Source: Chitinimonas taiwanensis DSM 18899 (GTDB taxonomy: Bacteria > Pseudomonadota > Gammaproteobacteria > Burkholderiales > Chitinimonadaceae). Taken from it: a stretch of 64,000 nucleotides of DNA. The stretch spans positions 1 through 64,000 of the forward strand of contig NZ_FPKR01000012.1 of NCBI RefSeq assembly GCF_900119825.1, written 5' to 3'. Positions 37,280-45,914 of this stretch are shown here, in pieces. Made by a program: the position numbers and the translations under genes. The notes beneath the pieces are model-generated. The model saw only the letters and a list, made by a program, of their open reading frames with translations, was not told where the DNA came from and ran no database searches. The stretch's first letter is position 1. Each line of letters starts with the position of its first letter.

Positions 37280-37297
37280 CTGCTAGCACCAGGCACG

Positions 37298-37606
37298 TCA
37301 ATCAAAGGGCGGGGACTCCTGCGCATCCGCCGCATCCTGGGCGCGCTGGCTGGGTAGGCCGAAGGCGGTCAGGATGAAATCGTAGCGGCTGGCATCGAGC
37401 TGTTCGGCCACATAGGGCTGCAGGGCAGCAAGCTTATCGGGGCTGAGGAAGTAGCCAAGCAGCATGTCGGGGTCGGGCCTTTGCTGCTCGGCCGCAAACA
37501 GCTGGAGCAGAAAGACCGGCGAGATCGTATCGGCCACTGGCCAGGTAGCGACGAAGGCGCCGTCCATGCCCTTCTCCCACACTTCGATGGCACGTTTGAT
37601 CTGCAT
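37298..37606 (-). CDS. Hypothetical protein, 102 residues
   Basis: The protein is not recognised. It has AAAGGA 7 nt before the ATG, a balanced composition and an acidic C-terminal tail (AQDAADAQESPPFD). It appears soluble and mostly helical, with FLLQLFAAEQQRPDPDMLLGYFLS as the most structured stretch and no signal peptide or membrane segment. It converges on chpA and shares its terminator. The ribosome-binding site and the terminator argue that it is real. Confidence 0.6.
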   Translation of the reverse strand: MQIKRAIEVWEKGMDGAFVATWPVADTISPVFLLQLFAAEQQRPDPDMLLGYFLSPDKLAALQPYVAEQLDASRYDFILTAFGLPSQRAQDAADAQESPPFD

Positions 37607-37721
37607 GGCGGTGGTCCTTTCTGGCCCGACTGGCAGGCGAATGCGATATGGCCGCCATTATGCGGGAACTCGCCCCTGCCGCGACACGCCCGTCGGGCGC
37701 CGCGCGCGCATCAGTGCCAGC

Positions 37722-37730
37722 TGATAGAAT
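37722..37730 (+). promoter_or_regulatory. Probable extended -10 promoter of the cobalamin operon
   Basis: TGATAGAAT (TGN plus TAGAAT) lies just before the riboswitch. No good -35 is seen 17 bp upstream, consistent with an extended -10 promoter. Transcription would begin near 37737. Confidence 0.5.
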
Positions 37731-37739
37731 GCGCGGCCT

Positions 37740-37905
37740 CAAGGTGCTGGCGGCCATGTCTGGCCATCAGTTAAACGGGAAACAGGTGAGAAGCCTGTGC
37801 TGTCCCTGCAACGGTAAGCAAGTGTGGGTGTAGCTATCGAGCCACTGTGACCTCGGTCATGGGAAGGCGCTACATCAAGTCTTGTGAGCCCGGATACCGG
37901 CCTTG
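37740..37905 (+). promoter_or_regulatory. Cobalamin riboswitch
   Basis: The element shows the AdoCbl-class pattern: a GGTGCTGG-type start, then AACGGGAAACAGGTGAGAAG, CCTGTGCTGTCCCTGCAACGG (the B12 box core), GCCACTGTG, GGTCATGGGAAGGCG and the closing GTGAGCCCGGATACCGGCC. It ends about 165 nt before btuB; that spacer contains a further hairpin (37911-37935). By family knowledge, bound cobalamin lowers expression of the downstream uptake and synthesis genes. Whether control is by transcription or translation is not clear from the sequence. Confidence 0.96.
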
Positions 37906-38069
37906 TTGTGCCGCCTGCGCCCTTGCGCCAGGCGGTAATCATTCGACGCGCGGCAGGGTGCACGCAGCGGCTAGCGAGGTGGCCTGCGGCTGCCTGCCTG
38001 TCGCCTGGCTTGTCTCCTGTCGCCAGCTAGCTCGCAGCCCCGCGAGCGTGGTTCAGGAGACCCCACGCT

Positions 38070-39950
38070 TTGTTCCGCCCTACCCTTGCCCTACCCCTGC
38101 TCGTCGCCAGCCTGCCTGGTTTTGCCGCCACCCCGCCTATCGCCGCCGATAGCATCGTCGTCACCGCCGCCCGCCTCGCACAGTCGCAGGCCGATGTGCT
38201 GGGTGACCTGACTCTGATCGAACGCGCCACGCTCGAACGTTTCCGCGGCCAGAGCCTCGCTGATGTGCTGCAACAGCAGGCCGGCGTGCAATTCACCAGC
38301 AATGGCGGCCCCGGCAAGGCCAGCAGCCTGTTCCTGCGCGGCAGCAATGCCGGTCACACCATCGTCTTGATCGACGGCGTGCGCTGGGGTTCCGCCACCC
38401 TGGGCAGCCCCTCCTTGCAGAACCTGCCGGTTGACCAGATCGAGCGGGTGGAAATCCTGCGCGGTGCGGCCGCCAGCCTGTACGGCTCGGATGCGATTGG
38501 TGGCGTGGTCCAAGTGTTCACCCGCCGGGGTCAAAACACTAGCCAGCCCAGCCTCAGCCTCGGTGCCGGCAGCGACGGTCAGTACCAGGCCAGCGGCCGC
38601 CTGGCAGGCCAGAGTGGCAAGACCCGCTATGCACTCGGCCTTGCGCACAGCTACACCGATGGGGTGAGCAGCATCGCCAACCCGGCCAACCCCGGCTATT
38701 ACGCTGACCGCGATGGCTACCAGAACAGCAGCCTGAGCGCCGCGCTCAGCCACCAGCTGGTGGAAAGCCTGGAGCTGGGTGGCAATCTGCTCTACGCGCG
38801 TACCGAAAGCGCCTACGACAGCTATGTCAGCGATGCCAACTGGAATAGCGTGGCGCAGTCCTACGACTACCGCGACAAGAGCACCCAGACCAGCGGTGCG
38901 CTGTGGGCGCGCGCGCAGTTCAGCCCCGACTGGCAGGCAGAGTTCAAGGCTGGCAATAGCCGTGACGAGAGCCGCAGTTTCACACCGCTGTCGGCCACCG
39001 ATCTGCGCGATGCGCCGACCAGCATCAACACCCGCCAGCAGTCGTTCAGCTGGCAGAACGATATTGCCCTTGGCGGCGGCACTGCCACGCTGGGTGCGGA
39101 AACGCTCGAACAGACGGTGAGCGGCGAAACCGACTATGCGGTGCGCAAGCGCCGCATCAACAGCCTGTTGGCCGGCTACCTGCTCACCCAGGACACGCTG
39201 CGCGGGCAGATCAATCTGCGCCAGGACAATAACTCGCAGTTTGGCGAGCATCTGAGCGGCCAACTCGGCGCCAGCTGGTCCTTCCTGCCCGATTGGCAGC
39301 TGGGCAGCAATCTGGGCACCGGTTTTCGCGCGCCATCGTTCAACGATCTGTACTGGCCGGGCGCGGAAAGCCCCGATCTACAGGCGGAGAAGTCCTTCAA
39401 CCGCGAGGCCTTCCTGCGCTATCGCAGCAAGCCGCTGCAAGTCAGCTTCACCGTGTACCGCAACACCGTGCGCAATCTGATTGCCTGGGCGCCGATCGCG
39501 CCCGGCTCCTGGACCTGGAAACCGGCCAATATCGGCCGCGCCCAGCTCAGCGGCAGCACGCTGGCGCTGGACTGGCAGGCGAATGGCTGGCTGGCTGGCG
39601 GCCATTGGGATTGGCTGGATGCCAAGGACGTGTCGGGCGGTGACAACGACGGCAAGCAGCTGCTGCGCCGCGCACGTCAATCGGGCGCGCTATATGGCGG
39701 CCTACGCGTAGGCAGCCTCGAAACCCGCCTGGAAGTGGTGGCACAGGGCAAACGCTATAACGATGCCGCCAATACCAGCCGCCTGGCCGGCTACGGCCTG
39801 CTCAACCTGAGCGCAAGCTGGCAGCTCACACGCGACTGGCAGCTGGCCGCCCGCATCAACAATCTGGCCGACAAGCAGTATGCGCTGGTGCAGGACTACG
39901 GCAGCCTGGGCCGCAACGGCATGCTGTCGCTGAACTGGCAGCCCAAGTGA
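38070..39950 (+). CDS. btuB: TonB-dependent outer-membrane cobalamin receptor BtuB
   Basis: A 626-residue TonB-dependent receptor. The signal peptide (FRPTLALPLLVASLPGFA) is followed by the TonB box DSIVVTAAR and a plug domain with LADVLQQQAGVQFTSNGGPGKASSLFLRGSNAGHTIVLIDGVRWGSATLG, the BtuB-like pattern. The beta barrel ends GRNGMLSLNWQPK with a C-terminal hydrophobic pattern. The start is TTG at 38070, with AGGAGA 9 nt upstream. Position directly behind the riboswitch and ahead of cob and btuFCD genes fixes cobalamin or corrinoid as the ligand. Confidence 0.93.
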   Translation: MFRPTLALPLLVASLPGFAATPPIAADSIVVTAARLAQSQADVLGDLTLIERATLERFRGQSLADVLQQQAGVQFTSNGGPGKASSLFLRGSNAGHTIVLIDGVRWGSATLGSPSLQNLPVDQIERVEILRGAAASLYGSDAIGGVVQVFTRRGQNTSQPSLSLGAGSDGQYQASGRLAGQSGKTRYALGLAHSYTDGVSSIANPANPGYYADRDGYQNSSLSAALSHQLVESLELGGNLLYARTESAYDSYVSDANWNSVAQSYDYRDKSTQTSGALWARAQFSPDWQAEFKAGNSRDESRSFTPLSATDLRDAPTSINTRQQSFSWQNDIALGGGTATLGAETLEQTVSGETDYAVRKRRINSLLAGYLLTQDTLRGQINLRQDNNSQFGEHLSGQLGASWSFLPDWQLGSNLGTGFRAPSFNDLYWPGAESPDLQAEKSFNREAFLRYRSKPLQVSFTVYRNTVRNLIAWAPIAPGSWTWKPANIGRAQLSGSTLALDWQANGWLAGGHWDWLDAKDVSGGDNDGKQLLRRARQSGALYGGLRVGSLETRLEVVAQGKRYNDAANTSRLAGYGLLNLSASWQLTRDWQLAARINNLADKQYALVQDYGSLGRNGMLSLNWQPK

Positions 39951-40459
39951 GCACAGAGCTGCTGATTGGCGGTGCACGTAGCGGCAAGAGCGGCTACGCG
40001 CTGCGTGCCGCACTAGCCCATGGTGGGCCGGTGTACTGGATCGCCACCGCGGAAGCGTTTGACCCGGAAATGGCGGAGCGCATCCGCCAGCATCGCGCCG
40101 AGCGCCCCGCACACTGGCAGACCTGCGAGGAGGCGCTGGAGCTGGGCGCCGCCTTGCGGGCCAGCCAGGCCGACTTCGTGGTGATTGACTGCCTGACGCT
40201 CTGGTTGTCGAACTGGCTGTGCCGTGCCGACCCGGATGGTTGGGCACGCGCGCGTGCCGACCTGCTCGCGGCCGTGGCCGAATTCCGTGGCCAGCTCTAT
40301 CTGATCAGCAATGAGGTGGGCAGCGGTATCGTGCCGGACAATCCGCTCGCGCGGCAGTTTCGCGACGAAGCCGGCCGCCTGCATCAGGATCTGGCCGCCC
40401 AAGTCGCGGCCGTCACCCTGATCGTGGCCGGCCTGCCCCTGGCCCTGAAACGTCCTTGA
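39947..40459 (+). CDS. cobU: Adenosylcobinamide kinase / guanylyltransferase
   Basis: The 170-residue enzyme phosphorylates adenosylcobinamide and transfers GMP to form AdoCbi-GDP. It starts with the P-loop LLIGGARSGKSGYA near residues 5-18; VYWIATAEAFDPEMAERIRQHRAERPAHWQTCEEAL contains the active-site region and DFVVIDCLTLWLSNWL is typical. The GTG start overlaps the btuB stop (GTGA). It is also called cobP in aerobic-pathway naming. Confidence 0.95.
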   Translation: MSTELLIGGARSGKSGYALRAALAHGGPVYWIATAEAFDPEMAERIRQHRAERPAHWQTCEEALELGAALRASQADFVVIDCLTLWLSNWLCRADPDGWARARADLLAAVAEFRGQLYLISNEVGSGIVPDNPLARQFRDEAGRLHQDLAAQVAAVTLIVAGLPLALKRP

Positions 40460-40469
40460 GGATTTCACC

Positions 40470-41528
40470 ATGCAGCCCTCCCCTTGGTGGCAAGCGCCGA
40501 CCCAAGCCCCCAGCCAGGACGCCCTGGCGGCCGCCACACAGCGCCAGAGCCAGCTGACCAAGCCAGCCGGTGCGCTGGGCGAGCTCGAGCAGATCGCCCT
40601 CCAACTGGCCAGCCTGCAAGGGCGCGAGTGCCCGACGCTGCAACGGCCGTGGATCAGCATCTTCGCGGCTGACCACGGTATCGCTGCGGCCGGCGTCTCG
40701 GCCTACCCGCAGGCGGTGACCGCGCAGATGGTGGCCAACTTCGCCCACGGCGGTGCAGCCATCTGCGTGCTGGCGCGCCAGATTGGCGCGGCCTTCGAAG
40801 TGGTCGATGTCGGCGTACTCAGCAGCACTGCCGCGCTGCCCGAGGTGGTGCAGGCCAAGGTGGCGCCGGGTACGGCCAATCTGCTTGAAGCGCCGGCCAT
40901 GACTGAAGACCAATGCCTGGCCGCACTGGCCGTGGGCCAGGCTGCCGTGGCGCGCGCACTGGCCCATGGCGCCGATATCTTCATCGGCGGCGAGATGGGC
41001 ATCGGCAATACCAGCAGCGCCAGCGCGCTGGCGACGATATTTCTGAATACCGAGGTCGTGCAGCTGGTCGGCCCCGGCACCGGCCTGGATGCCGCCGGGG
41101 TGATCCGCAAAGCCAGCCTGCTCAGCCAGGCTTTGCAGCTGCATGCCGCGCGCTGTCATACGCCGCTCGGTGCGCTCACCACCCTAGGCGGCTTCGAAAT
41201 TGCCGCGCTGTGCGGCGCCTATATCGCCGCCGCCCAAGCCGGCCTGCCGGTGCTGGTCGATGGTCTGATCAGCAGCGTGGCCGCGCTGGCCGCCTGCCGG
41301 CTCCATGCCGGCGTACGCGACTGGCTGATCTTCGGCCACCAGTCGGCCGAGCCCGCCCATGTGCGCGTGCTGGCCGAACTCGACGCCCGACCGCTGTTGC
41401 AGCTCGGCATGCGCCTGGGTGAAGGCAGTGGCGCGGCCAGTGCCTACCCGCTGCTGCAATTGGCTTGCGCGCTGCATGGCCAGATGGCGACCTTCGCCAG
41501 CGCCGGGGTCAGCACGCGCGATGCTTGA
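40470..41528 (+). CDS. cobT: Nicotinate-nucleotide-dimethylbenzimidazole phosphoribosyltransferase
   Basis: The 352-residue CobT makes alpha-ribazole 5'-phosphate, the lower ligand precursor. Signatures are LTKPAGALGELEQIALQLA, FAADHGIAAAGVSAYPQAVTAQMV, GEMGIGNTSSASAL, LTTLGGFEIAALCGAY and FGHQSAEPAH with the general-base Glu near GEGSGAA. GAGG precedes the ATG. It overlaps cbiB by 8 bp. A source of the base dimethylbenzimidazole is not encoded here. Confidence 0.95.
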   Translation: MQPSPWWQAPTQAPSQDALAAATQRQSQLTKPAGALGELEQIALQLASLQGRECPTLQRPWISIFAADHGIAAAGVSAYPQAVTAQMVANFAHGGAAICVLARQIGAAFEVVDVGVLSSTAALPEVVQAKVAPGTANLLEAPAMTEDQCLAALAVGQAAVARALAHGADIFIGGEMGIGNTSSASALATIFLNTEVVQLVGPGTGLDAAGVIRKASLLSQALQLHAARCHTPLGALTTLGGFEIAALCGAYIAAAQAGLPVLVDGLISSVAALAACRLHAGVRDWLIFGHQSAEPAHVRVLAELDARPLLQLGMRLGEGSGAASAYPLLQLACALHGQMATFASAGVSTRDA

Positions 41529-42459
41529 ACTATCGCCCGGCCACTGGCTGGCCGCCTTCGCGCTTGGCCTGGGGCTTGAGGCACTGCTGGGCGAGCCGCG
41601 CCGCTGGCATGCGCTGGTCGGCTTCGGCCGGCTGGCCCAGGGCCTGGAAGCCAGCTTGAACCGTGGCCGGGCACGCATCGCGCGCGGCCTGCTGGCCTGG
41701 TGCGGGCTGGTGCTCGGTGGCGTGGCACTGTTCATCGCGCTGCGCAGCCTGCTGCCCGACGCGCTGCAGTGGCTGGCCGATGGCCTGGCACTGTGGTTTG
41801 CGCTCGGCGCGCGCAGCCTGTTTACACATATCGCCGCCATTGCCACACCCCTGGCAGCGGGCGATCTGGCCACCGCACGCGCGGCCGTGGCGCGCATTGT
41901 CAGCCGTGACTGCAGCACGCTGGAGGCGGACGGCATTGCCGCAGCCGGGCTGGAATCGGCACTCGAGAACGGCGCCGATGCGATCTTTGCCAGCCTGTGC
42001 TGGTTTGCCCTGCTGGGCGGGCCAGGCGTGCTGCTGCACCGACTGGCCAATACCCTTGACGCGATGTGGGGCTACCGTAGCGCGCGCTTTCTGCAGTTTG
42101 GCCGTGTGGCCGCGCGTGCCGACGATGTGCTGTGCTGGCTGCCGGCGCGGCTGACTGCGCTCAGCTATGCGCTGCTTGGCCACCGCCGCAGCGCCCTGCA
42201 CAGCTGGCGTAGGCAAGCCCCGCTGTGGGATAGCCCGAACGCCGGCCCGGTCATGGCAGCCGGTGCCGGGGCGCTGGGCGTACAGCTGGGCGGGCCGGCC
42301 TGCTACCACGGGCAGTGGGAAACACGGCCACTGCTCGGTCAGGGCCATAAGGCCACCGCGGCGGATCTGATGCGTGGCGTGCAGCTGCTACGCCGCACGC
42401 TGCTGCTCTGGTTGCTCGTACTCGGCCTGCTCGGGGGCTTGCGCCTGTGCTGGTCCTGA
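41521..42459 (+). CDS. cbiB: Adenosylcobinamide-phosphate synthase CbiB/CobD
   Basis: The 312-residue inner-membrane enzyme attaches (R)-1-aminopropanol phosphate to adenosylcobyric acid. Visible are GLGLEALLGEPRRWHALVGFGRLAQ at the start, several membrane helices, RIVSRDCSTLEADGIAAAGLESALENGADAIFASLCWF and NTLDAMWGYRSARFLQFGRVAARADD. The ATG at 41521 overlaps the cobT stop by 8 bp; a longer in-frame reading is rejected. It overlaps the next gene by 13 bp. Confidence 0.94.
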   Translation: MLELSPGHWLAAFALGLGLEALLGEPRRWHALVGFGRLAQGLEASLNRGRARIARGLLAWCGLVLGGVALFIALRSLLPDALQWLADGLALWFALGARSLFTHIAAIATPLAAGDLATARAAVARIVSRDCSTLEADGIAAAGLESALENGADAIFASLCWFALLGGPGVLLHRLANTLDAMWGYRSARFLQFGRVAARADDVLCWLPARLTALSYALLGHRRSALHSWRRQAPLWDSPNAGPVMAAGAGALGVQLGGPACYHGQWETRPLLGQGHKATAADLMRGVQLLRRTLLLWLLVLGLLGGLRLCWS

Positions 42460-43463
42460 GCCCACCTCGCCACGGCGGCGATCTGCTGCGCGCGATGGCC
42501 GAATATGGCGGCGAGCGCGCCGACTGGCTCGATTGCTCGAGCGGCATCGCCCCCGAGCCCTATCCGCTGCCGCCCGTGCCTGCCAGCATCTGGCAGCGCC
42601 TACCCGAACAGGATGCCGCCCTCTTGGCCGCCGCGCGCGACTACTATGGCTGTGACACGCTGCTGGCCGTGCCAGGCAGCCAGGCGGCGATTGCCCTGCT
42701 GCCGCAGCTGCGCGCGCCATGCCGGGTCGGTGTGCTCTCGCCCAGCTATGCCGAGCATGCCTGGCAGTGGCAGCAGCACGGTCACCCGCTGCGGACGCTG
42801 GCCGCCGAGCAGATCGACGCTGCGCTGCCCGAGCTGGATGTGCTGGTAGTCGTCAACCCAAACAACCCGACCGGGGCGCTGATCGATACGGCGCGCCTGC
42901 GCGACTGGCATGGTCAGCTGGCGACACGCGGTGGCTGGCTGGTAGTGGACGAGGCCTTTGCCGATGCGGCACCAGCCGACAGCCTGCTCGCTGCACGACT
43001 GCCAGAGGGCCTGATCGTGCTGCGCTCACTGGGCAAGTTCTTTGGCCTGGCCGGTGTGCGGCTGGGCTTTGTGGCAGCGGCTCCGGCGCTGCTGGATGCG
43101 CTGGCACTTCGCCTCGGGCCGTGGTCGGTCAGCGCACCCGCACAGTGGGCGGGCGAGATGGCGCTTCGCGACCGCGCCTGGCAGACCGCCCAGCGCTACA
43201 GGCTGGCGCAGGCCAGCCAAAAGCTCAGCAGCTTGCTGAACGAAGTAGGCCTGGTGGTAGCAGGCCAGCAGGCGCTGCTACATTGGTGTCCACACCCACA
43301 GGCTGCGCTATGGCATGCGGCCTTGGCGCAGCAGCGGCTGTGGTGCCGTTATTTTGCCGCGCCAGCCGGGCTACGCTTTGGGCTGCCCCAGCCCGAGCAA
43401 TTCGATCTGTTTGCCGCGCGCCTAAAGGCCGCGGCCCATACGCTGAACAAGGATGCACGATGA
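42447..43463 (+). CDS. cobD: L-threonine-O-3-phosphate decarboxylase (CobD/CobC type)
   Basis: A 338-residue fold-type I PLP enzyme. It begins HGGDLLRAMAEYGGERADWLDCSSGIAPEPYP, the hallmark of the cobalamin-specific aminotransferase-like decarboxylase, and continues with VVVNPNNPTGALID and the PLP lysine motif RSLGKFFGLAGVRLGFV. It makes aminopropanol phosphate for CbiB. The GTG start lies inside cbiB. The name is cobD in Salmonella and cobC in Pseudomonas usage, which conflicts with the phosphatase cobC further downstream. Confidence 0.92.
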   Translation: MLVLSPPRHGGDLLRAMAEYGGERADWLDCSSGIAPEPYPLPPVPASIWQRLPEQDAALLAAARDYYGCDTLLAVPGSQAAIALLPQLRAPCRVGVLSPSYAEHAWQWQQHGHPLRTLAAEQIDAALPELDVLVVVNPNNPTGALIDTARLRDWHGQLATRGGWLVVDEAFADAAPADSLLAARLPEGLIVLRSLGKFFGLAGVRLGFVAAAPALLDALALRLGPWSVSAPAQWAGEMALRDRAWQTAQRYRLAQASQKLSSLLNEVGLVVAGQQALLHWCPHPQAALWHAALAQQRLWCRYFAAPAGLRFGLPQPEQFDLFAARLKAAAHTLNKDAR

Positions 43464-44062
43464 CTCTGGATGAAGAACGCAATGCCCGCCACGCCGCCCG
43501 TATGGCGCGCAAGAAGGCGCTGATCGACAGCCGCATCGCCGAAGCCAATCTCGACACCGGCGTGTTGCTGGTGCTGACCGGCAATGGCAAGGGCAAATCG
43601 TCCTCGGCCTTTGGCATGGTGGCGCGTGCGATTGGGCATGGCATGAAGGTGGGCGTGGTGCAGTTCATCAAGAGCCGCACCGATACCGGCGAGGAAGCGC
43701 TTTTGGGCCGCCATTGCGAATGGCATGTGATGGGCGATGGCTTTACCTGGGACACCCAGAATCGTGAAGGCGACACGCGCAAGGCCGAGGAAGCTTGGGC
43801 GATTGCCAGCCGGATGCTGGCCGACCCCGCTTACGAGCTGGTGGTGCTGGACGAGCTCACCTATTGCCTCAGCTATGGCTACCTCGACAAGGCGCGCGTG
43901 CTGGCCGATCTCGAATCGCGCCCCGATATGCAACATGTGGTGGTTACCGGGCGCGCCGCCGCCAAGGAGTTGCTGGAGATTGCCGACACCGTATCGGTGA
44001 TCGAAAACGACAAGCATGCCTACAACGCCGGAATCCGCGCCCAGAAGGGGGTCGAATGGTAA
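43460..44062 (+). CDS. cobO: Cob(I)yrinic acid a,c-diamide adenosyltransferase
   Basis: The 200-residue CobA/CobO-type ATP:corrinoid adenosyltransferase has P-loop VLTGNGKGKSSSAFGMVARA near residues 37-57, then VGVVQFIKS, WHVMGDGFTWDTQN and VVLDELTYCLSYGYLD. It adds the upper adenosyl ligand to cob(I)alamin, cobinamide or cobyrinates, acting both in synthesis and salvage. The ATG overlaps the previous stop (ATGA); a much longer upstream frame is only read-through of the cobD region. Confidence 0.95.
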   Translation: MTLDEERNARHAARMARKKALIDSRIAEANLDTGVLLVLTGNGKGKSSSAFGMVARAIGHGMKVGVVQFIKSRTDTGEEALLGRHCEWHVMGDGFTWDTQNREGDTRKAEEAWAIASRMLADPAYELVVLDELTYCLSYGYLDKARVLADLESRPDMQHVVVTGRAAAKELLEIADTVSVIENDKHAYNAGIRAQKGVEW

Positions 44063-44928
44063 GCCGCCTCGTCTGCGCCTTACTGGCTGCCGCCCTGATG
44101 GCTCCGGCCATGGCGGCCGTCAGCGTGAAGGACGACAAGGGCCGCACCGTGACGCTGGCTCAGCCGGCCCAGCGCATCATCAGCCTGGCCCCGCACCTGA
44201 CCGAGAACCTGTTCGCGATTGGCGCCGGCAGCCGCATCGTCGGCGCCACCAGCTTCAGCGACTACCCGGCCGAAGCGCGCCGCCTGCCCCAGGTGGGCAG
44301 CTATAACAGCTTCGACCTCGAACAGATCCGCGCGCTGAAGCCCGATCTGATCGTGGCCTGGCCGAGCGGTAACCCGGCGCGTCAGCTCGCCCAGCTGGAA
44401 AAGCTCGGCATCCCGCTGTTCTACGACGATCCGCAGCGCTTGGCTGATATCCCAGGCGTGCTGGAGCGGCTAGGCGTGCTAGCTGGTCTCGACGCACAGG
44501 CGCGCAGCGCAGCCCAGGGCCTGCGCGAACGTGCGGCCACCCTGGCGCGCCAGCATGCGGGCAAGAAGCCGGTGCGCGTGTTCTACCAGGTGTGGGATAG
44601 ACCCTTGATGACCATCAATGGCGAGCAGGTGATCACCGACGCTATGCGCCTGTGTGGCGCGGTCAATGTGTTTGCCAGCCTGCCCGCACGCGCACCCACC
44701 ATCGATGAGGAAGCCGTGCTGGCCGCCAACCCGGAACTGATCGCCACTAGCGGCGACAGCACCGCCAAGAACAGCTGGCTGACCCGCTGGGAGCGCTTCC
44801 CGCGCATGGCGGCGGTGGCCAATAAGCAGCTGTATATGCTGCCGCCCGATCTGCTCAGCCGCATGGGCCCACGCCTAGTGGACGGTGCCGAGGCGCTGTG
44901 CGCGGCGGTGGAGAAAGCACGCCAGTGA
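44056..44928 (+). CDS. btuF: Periplasmic cobalamin-binding protein BtuF
   Basis: The 290-residue class III binding protein has a signal peptide (MVSRLVCALLAAALMAPAMA) and the BtuF pattern QPAQRIISLAPHLTENLFAIGAGSRIVGATSFSDYPAEARRLPQVGSYNSFDLEQIRALKPDLIVAW. It delivers corrinoid to BtuCD. The start ATG overlaps cobO by 7 bp; the longer frame upstream is non-coding. It couples to btuC by a GTGA overlap. Confidence 0.93.
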   Translation: MVSRLVCALLAAALMAPAMAAVSVKDDKGRTVTLAQPAQRIISLAPHLTENLFAIGAGSRIVGATSFSDYPAEARRLPQVGSYNSFDLEQIRALKPDLIVAWPSGNPARQLAQLEKLGIPLFYDDPQRLADIPGVLERLGVLAGLDAQARSAAQGLRERAATLARQHAGKKPVRVFYQVWDRPLMTINGEQVITDAMRLCGAVNVFASLPARAPTIDEEAVLAANPELIATSGDSTAKNSWLTRWERFPRMAAVANKQLYMLPPDLLSRMGPRLVDGAEALCAAVEKARQ

Positions 44929-45914
44929 GCGCAGCCCCGCTGACCCGCACGCGCCTGATCGGCCTGCTTGCGCTTTTGCTGGTGCTGGCACTCGCGCTGC
45001 TGACTGCCAGCCTCTGCCTTGGCAGCACCGCCTACCGACCCTGGCAGCTGTGGCAGAACACGCCCGATGCGCTGCTGGCGCGCGATGTGGTGCTGCAGCT
45101 ACGCCTGCCGCGCAGCCTGGCCGCGCTCGCGGTGGGTGGCCTCCTGGCCGTGGCCGGCCTCGCCCAGCAGATCCTGCTGCGCAATCCGCTGGCCGAACCC
45201 TATGTGCTCGGCACCTCGGGCGGCGCCAGCGTCGGCGCGCTGACTGCCCTGCTGCTCAGCGGTGGCACGGCGCTGGTGTCGCTGTCGGCCGGCCTCGGTG
45301 CACTGCTCAGCACGCTGCTGGTGTTCGGTCTGGCGCGCCATGACCATTCCAGCCAGCAGGCACGTCTCTTACTGACCGGCATTGCCGTCACCTCTTTTAC
45401 CGGCGCGCTCAGCTCGCTGCTGCTGGCCATCGCGCCCGAAGGCCTGTTACGCGGCATGGTGTTCTGGATGCTCGGCGATCTATCGGGTGCAGACTGGCAC
45501 CTGCCGCTGTTCAGCCTGGTGCTGCTGGCGGTACTGCTGTGGCCGTTTGCACGCGAGCTGAATCTGCTCAGCCACGGCCAGCAAGCCGCCCATGCGCTCG
45601 GTGGGCGCACGCGTCTGCTGCAATGGCTGCTCTATTTCAGCTCGGCGGCCGCCACCGCGGTGGCGGTGACCACGGCCGGCATGATCGGCTTTATCGGCCT
45701 GATCGTGCCGCATGCCTTGCGCCTCTTGCTTGGCCAGGATGTACGCCTCTTGCTACCGGCCGCGGCGCTCGGCGGTGGCTGCCTGTTGCTGGCGGCCGAT
45801 CTGGTCGGCCGCACACTGATCGCACCGCAGCAGCTGCCGGTAGGGGTGGTGACCGCACTGGCCGGCGTGCCGGTATTCCTGTGGCTGCTGCAGCAGCGCG
45901 GAGTACGCCGATGA
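44925..45914 (+). CDS. btuC: Vitamin B12 ABC transporter permease BtuC
   Basis: The 329-residue FecCD-family permease has about ten helices. Typical motifs are LRLPRSLAALAVGGLLAVAGLAQQILLRNPLAEPYVLGTSGGASVGAL and GMIGFIGLIVPHALRLLLGQDVRLLLPAAALGGGCLLLAADLVGRTL. The GTG at 44925 overlaps the btuF stop; nine upstream codons are rejected because they lie within btuF. Confidence 0.94.
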   Translation: MSAAPLTRTRLIGLLALLLVLALALLTASLCLGSTAYRPWQLWQNTPDALLARDVVLQLRLPRSLAALAVGGLLAVAGLAQQILLRNPLAEPYVLGTSGGASVGALTALLLSGGTALVSLSAGLGALLSTLLVFGLARHDHSSQQARLLLTGIAVTSFTGALSSLLLAIAPEGLLRGMVFWMLGDLSGADWHLPLFSLVLLAVLLWPFARELNLLSHGQQAAHALGGRTRLLQWLLYFSSAAATAVAVTTAGMIGFIGLIVPHALRLLLGQDVRLLLPAAALGGGCLLLAADLVGRTLIAPQQLPVGVVTALAGVPVFLWLLQQRGVRR

